From contig FR883885.1 in assembly GCA_000435275.1 (NCBI GenBank), forward strand, positions 29,712 through 39,671: DNA of 9,960 nt, given 5' to 3'. The notes under the pieces were generated by a model. The model saw nothing but the letters and a program-made list of their open reading frames with translations. It was not told where the DNA came from and searched no databases. Origin of the DNA: Clostridium sp. CAG:557 (GTDB lineage Bacteria; Bacillota; Clostridia; Oscillospirales; Acutalibacteraceae). A program made the translations under genes and the position numbers. Positions 7,136-9,960 of the stretch are shown in pieces. Position 1 is the stretch's first letter, and each line of letters begins with the position of its first letter.

Positions 7136-8131
7136 TCACTGAATAAATCCGACTTTTTTCATAACTTTATTTAAGGTTTTGTTTGAGATATAAAGAGCCT
7201 TTTCTGCACTTTCTTTATAGCATTTTTCGAGATATTCCTTGTCTTGAATAAATTCCGCAAATTTAGCTCGTACAGGAGCCAGTTTGGCGGAGACACATTC
7301 GCCAACGGCTTCTTTGAAGGTTCCGTAGCCAACGCCATCGAAATCGTTTTCAATTTCGTCAAAACTTTTCCCTGTTGCACAAGAATAAATTGACATTAGG
7401 TTACTTATACCTGGTTTGTCTTTGCTATAGTGAATACATGATTCTGAGTCAGTTACAGCGCGTTTAAATTTTCTAATTATATCATCATGAGTGTCTAAAA
7501 TAGCGATCCAGGCGCTTGAGTTTTCATCAGATTTTGACATTTTTTTTGTAGGTTCTTGTAGAGACATAATTTTAGCACCGTTTTTTGGAATTTGAGCTTC
7601 TGGGATTTTAAATGTATCGCTATATAAAGAATTAAAACGTTCGGCCACAGTGCGTGTAAGTTCAAGATGTTGTTTTTGGTCAAGCCCAATTGGAACCATA
7701 TCTGCTTGATAAAGTAAAATATCGGCAACCATCAAGACTGGATAAGCGAATAACCCGCAGTTTATATTATCGGAGTGCTTTTTAGATTTGTCTTTAAACT
7801 GAGTCATTCTAGAAAGTTCGCCGAATTGGGTATAGCAGTCTAAAATCCAAGCTAGTTGGGCATGGGTGTTTACTTGGCTCTGTATAAAAAACAAGCTTTT
7901 GTTAACGTCGATTCCGCAAGCCAACAATAATGCGTAAATTTCTAAAGTATTTTTTCTAAGGACTTTTGGCTCTTGAAGCACTGTTATGGTGTGCAAATCA
8001 GCTAAGGCAAATATACAACTGTAGTTATCTTGAAGTTCTACCCAGTTTTTTATAGCGCCAAAGTAGTTACCAATTGTGATGGCTCCGCTTGGCTGAATGG
8101 CACTGAAAATGGTTTTTATAGCGGATTTCAT
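7136..8131 (-). CDS. trpS: tryptophanyl-tRNA synthetase (TrpRS)
   Basis: This class I synthetase charges tRNA-Trp with tryptophan in the cytoplasm. Its 331 residues match the usual bacterial length (about 330). The N-terminal ATP site reads SAIQPSGAITIGNYFGA, with PSG at 14-16 and TIGN at 19-22 as the HIGH-type motif. The segment YPVLMVADILLYQADMVPIG (about 130-149) is the tryptophan pocket region, with Asp 137, and is followed by DQKQHLELTR. KMSKS is at 197-201 and intact. The C-terminal helical anticodon-binding part ends in an LNKVMKKVGF helix. The ATG start follows AGGAGG (complement of 8139-8144) with a 7-base spacer. The gene stands alone, convergent with nrdR and divergent from folC. 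No T-box is seen in its leader, although T-box control is common for Firmicute trpS genes. Confidence 0.97.
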   Translation of the reverse strand: MKSAIKTIFSAIQPSGAITIGNYFGAIKNWVELQDNYSCIFALADLHTITVLQEPKVLRKNTLEIYALLLACGIDVNKSLFFIQSQVNTHAQLAWILDCYTQFGELSRMTQFKDKSKKHSDNINCGLFAYPVLMVADILLYQADMVPIGLDQKQHLELTRTVAERFNSLYSDTFKIPEAQIPKNGAKIMSLQEPTKKMSKSDENSSAWIAILDTHDDIIRKFKRAVTDSESCIHYSKDKPGISNLMSIYSCATGKSFDEIENDFDGVGYGTFKEAVGECVSAKLAPVRAKFAEFIQDKEYLEKCYKESAEKALYISNKTLNKVMKKVGFIQ

Positions 8132-8299
8132 AAAAACTCCTCCTTTTTGTTACTGCCTAAAAAGAAGATTTATTATGTATGCTGTGTTTCTTTTTTACAG
8201 TTTAATAATTTAGCATGCTCGCTCGAGTTTTTGAATGGGGTACTAGTGTCCAAAAGAATGAGCAAATGTATAAATATTGAATTTTAATTGATATTTTTT

Positions 8300-8329
8300 A
8301 TTATAATTTTTTTGTAATTTATATGTCGG
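8300..8329 (-). promoter_or_regulatory. possible sigma-A promoter for trpS
   Basis: On the - strand, CCGACA (complement of 8324-8329) is followed after 18 bases by a perfect TATAAT (complement of 8300-8305). The -35 matches 4 of 6 positions. It would give a leader of roughly 160 bases before the trpS start. The surrounding sequence is very AT-rich, so the TATAAT could be chance. Confidence 0.4.
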
Positions 8330-8489
8330 TTTAGTGAAAATAAATCACGGGACAGTCATTTAAATTTGTACATTTTTAAAAACTTAAAGTAAGTCCTAAT
8401 AATCATATCATTATTTTGCGTTTTTTACAAGATTTTTAAGTAAAAAAATGGTAAAAAATTCTGGAATTTTATGAACCCCTTTAATTTTT

Positions 8490-8518
8490 TTGACAACGTA
8501 ACTATTATATTATATGAT
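8490..8518 (+). promoter_or_regulatory. near-consensus sigma-A promoter for folC
   Basis: A perfect TTGACA (8490-8495), a 17-base spacer and TATGAT (8513-8518, 5 of 6) form the best promoter in the window. Transcription would start near 8525, leaving about 25 bases before the ATG at 8550. That distance argues against the GTG at 8535, which would be only about 10 bases from the transcript start. Confidence 0.8.
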
Positions 8519-8549
8519 TTTATGTGAATAATTTGTGTGGGTGAGCGGC

Positions 8550-9830
8550 ATGACGTATGAACAAGCAATAGATTATGTTAATTCTTTTTTACAGTTTGGA
8601 ATTAAGCCTGGCTTAGAGCGAATAAAATTTTTACTCGAAATGTTGGGGAATCCACAAAAAAAATTGAAATTTATACACGTTGCAGGTACGAATGGAAAAG
8701 GCTCTACTTGCACGTTTGTTTCGTCTATATTGAAAACCTCTGGACTGAAAACTGGTCTGTTTACTTCTCCTTTTGTTTTAGATTTCCGAGAAAGATTCCA
8801 GATAAACGGAAGCATGATTTCTAAAGAAGAATTTGTGGATATCTTAAAATATATCATACCGTTTATAAAAAAAATGCCAAAAAATGGAAATGAATTAACG
8901 GAGTTTGAATTAATTACAGTTATTGCATTGATTTGGTTTGAACAGAGCAATTGTGACGTTGTTGTTTTGGAGGTCGGACTAGGCGGTAGGCTTGATGCGA
9001 CTAATGTTATCGAAAAGGCACTTGTTTCGGTTATTACTTCAATTTCTTATGATCATATGAATATTTTAGGCTCTACAATGACAGAAATCGCAACAGAAAA
9101 GGCCGGAATCTTGAAATCAAATGGGACGTTAGTGTTATATCCGAAACAAGATAAAGAAGCGCTTTTAACAGTAAGAAATGTTGCCGAAAACTTAAAAAAT
9201 AAAATAATTATTCCAGATTTGAATAGCTTATCCAATATAAAATTTAATTTGAGCAAGACGCGATTTACTTATGAGGATGAGGATTTTGAGATTAAATTAC
9301 TTGGAATACATCAGATTTACAATGCTATTACGGCGATATCTGTTGTAAGAGAATTGGCGAGTTTAGGAATGAAAATCTCTAATGAAAATATAAAATTAGG
9401 ACTAATGAATGCGAATTTTTCTTCTAGATTAGAAATTGTTTCAAGAGAACCGTTGGTCATTTTGGATGGAGCTCATAACTTAGATGGGGCAAAAGTTTTG
9501 GCAGAAGCGATAAAGCTATATATTGGCAAAAAACGCATCATCGCAATAGTCGGAATGATGAAGGATAAGGAGGTTTTTAAAGTTCTTAGAGAAGTTGCTC
9601 CTTTAATATCGGAGTTTGTTATAGTTCAGCCAGATAACCCTCGTGCGATGGATAAGCTTGAATTGAATGAATTGGTTAAAAAATTTAATAAAAAAAGTAT
9701 TGTTGCAGAAAATTTATCTATTGCTGTTAAAATGGCCCTCAATAAATTAGACGGAAATTCGTCATTGTTAATTTTTGGGTCCCTATATTTGGCTTCACAA
9801 GTTCGTCCAATATTGTTGTCGTTTTTTTGA
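8550..9830 (+). CDS. folC: folylpolyglutamate synthase / dihydrofolate synthase (FolC)
   Basis: FolC is a Mur-ligase-like enzyme that adds glutamate to dihydropteroate and/or reduced folates, using ATP, to make and retain folate cofactors in the cell. From ATG 8550 it has 426 residues, close to the usual size. The P-loop is HVAGTNGKGST (GTNGKGS at 46-52), followed by FTSPFVLDFRERFQING, the substrate loop. EVGLGGRLDATNV (141-153), SYDHM (167-171) and TEKAGIL (182-188) are signature segments; Lys 184 is probably the carbamylated lysine of the family. The C-terminal ligase domain carries LDGAHN (Asp 306, His 309) and GMMKDKE. In-frame GTG codons at 8535 and 8541 are alternative starts, but a GGGTGAG site just before 8550 and the promoter position favour the ATG. 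The gene appears to be monocistronic, with its own promoter and terminator. Confidence 0.96.
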   Translation: MTYEQAIDYVNSFLQFGIKPGLERIKFLLEMLGNPQKKLKFIHVAGTNGKGSTCTFVSSILKTSGLKTGLFTSPFVLDFRERFQINGSMISKEEFVDILKYIIPFIKKMPKNGNELTEFELITVIALIWFEQSNCDVVVLEVGLGGRLDATNVIEKALVSVITSISYDHMNILGSTMTEIATEKAGILKSNGTLVLYPKQDKEALLTVRNVAENLKNKIIIPDLNSLSNIKFNLSKTRFTYEDEDFEIKLLGIHQIYNAITAISVVRELASLGMKISNENIKLGLMNANFSSRLEIVSREPLVILDGAHNLDGAKVLAEAIKLYIGKKRIIAIVGMMKDKEVFKVLREVAPLISEFVIVQPDNPRAMDKLELNELVKKFNKKSIVAENLSIAVKMALNKLDGNSSLLIFGSLYLASQVRPILLSFF

Positions 9831-9870
9831 GATTTTTAATTTTTTTTAATCGCATTTTTTGCGCTATTTT

Positions 9871-9909
9871 GCTAAATAAGTAAGATATTATTTATTTAGC
9901 AGTTTTTAT
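9871..9909 (+). terminator. rho-independent terminator after folC
   Basis: GCTAAATAAGTAA (9871-9883) pairs with TTATTTATTTAGC (9888-9900), 13 bp including one G-T pair, around a GATA loop. It is followed by AGTTTTTATT. The stem is AT-rich, but it is long and correctly placed 41 bases after the folC stop. A small hairpin, CGCA (9851-9854) with TGCG (9860-9863), precedes it. The - strand lacks a clear T-run, so it appears one-directional. Confidence 0.75.
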
Positions 9910-9947
9910 TTTATTAAAAAATTTTGCGAATTATAGAATGAATATGA

Positions 9948-9960
9948 GAGCCGCAGGCTC
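9948..9960. repeat. small GC-rich inverted repeat cut by the right edge
   Basis: GAGCC (9948-9952) and GGCTC (9956-9960) are perfect complements around GCA. The repeat is markedly GC-rich against its AT-rich surroundings and ends exactly at the window edge, so it may be part of a longer structure or of the next gene. No gene can be called from the last 50 bases. Confidence 0.35.

Larger units (their letters stand above)
8132..8549. other. 418-base AT-rich divergent intergenic region between trpS and folC
   Basis: Both flanking genes are transcribed away from this region. It holds the trpS ribosome binding site and leader, a possible trpS promoter (8300-8329), and a strong folC promoter (8490-8518). 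Poly-A and poly-T runs dominate 8280-8490, which may act as upstream promoter elements. A broken dyad (TGTC 8324-8327 / GACA 8351-8354 enclosing GTGA 8334-8337 / TCAC 8345-8348) is visible but weak. I see no tRNA, no T-box GGTNCC core on either strand, no convincing small ORF with a ribosome binding site, and no mobile-element ends. Confidence 0.7.

Noticed and set aside
8030..8287. 85-codon + strand reading frame reaching from trpS into the intergenic region
   Set aside because: Its first third is antisense to the trpS 5' end, there is no ribosome binding site, and the product resembles no family; it is a shadow of trpS extended by chance.
8324..8354. Interrupted dyad TGTC-GTGA / TCAC-GACA as an operator or hairpin
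   Set aside because: The two 4-bp arms are separated by unequal internal gaps (6 and 2 bases), weak enough to be chance.
1..9960. Mobile element, CRISPR array, defence island or toxin-antitoxin system
   Set aside because: No repeats with spacers, no transposase or integrase motif, no terminal inverted repeats and no unexplained gene pair; every sizeable coding frame belongs to a conserved bacterial family.

Overview
The window is an AT-rich, gene-dense stretch of chromosome that looks like a low-GC endospore-lineage Firmicute, most likely a member of Clostridia. The support is the gene set (AddA-type helicase-nuclease, SecG, RNase R, a YaaL/DUF2508 protein with BofA, NrdR, TrpRS, FolC), AGGAGG-type ribosome binding sites, frequent TTG starts and AT-rich codon choice. 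BofA is known as an inhibitor of pro-sigma-K processing, so it points to a spore-forming ancestry. All reading frames fit the standard bacterial code.

Layout, left to right. (1) Bases 2-3361, + strand: the 3' part of addA, cut by the left edge just after the Walker A region. (2) 3437-3682: secG, with its own possible promoter. (3) 3840-5933: rnr (RNase R), preceded by a 157-base leader with two mutually exclusive GC-rich pairings and a possible 14-codon ORF. (4) 6064-7078: a compact three-gene set, yaaL-like / bofA / nrdR, closed by a strong hairpin at 7094-7117 that also serves the converging trpS. (5) 7136-8131, - strand: trpS. (6) 8132-8549: a 418-base AT-rich region between divergent genes, holding a near-consensus promoter for folC and a weaker one for trpS. 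(7) 8550-9830: folC, followed by an AT-rich 13-bp terminator at 9871-9900. (8) The right edge ends inside a small GC-rich inverted repeat.

The genes are core housekeeping functions: recombinational repair (AddA), protein export (SecG), RNA turnover (RNase R), control of ribonucleotide reductase (NrdR), tRNA charging (TrpRS) and folate polyglutamylation (FolC), with a sporulation-linked pair (YaaL/BofA). No single pathway joins them. I see no insertion sequence, prophage gene, CRISPR array, tRNA or rRNA, and no previously undescribed multi-gene system. The points most worth checking are the rnr leader, the placing of nrdR behind bofA, and the divergent residues in BofA and SecG.
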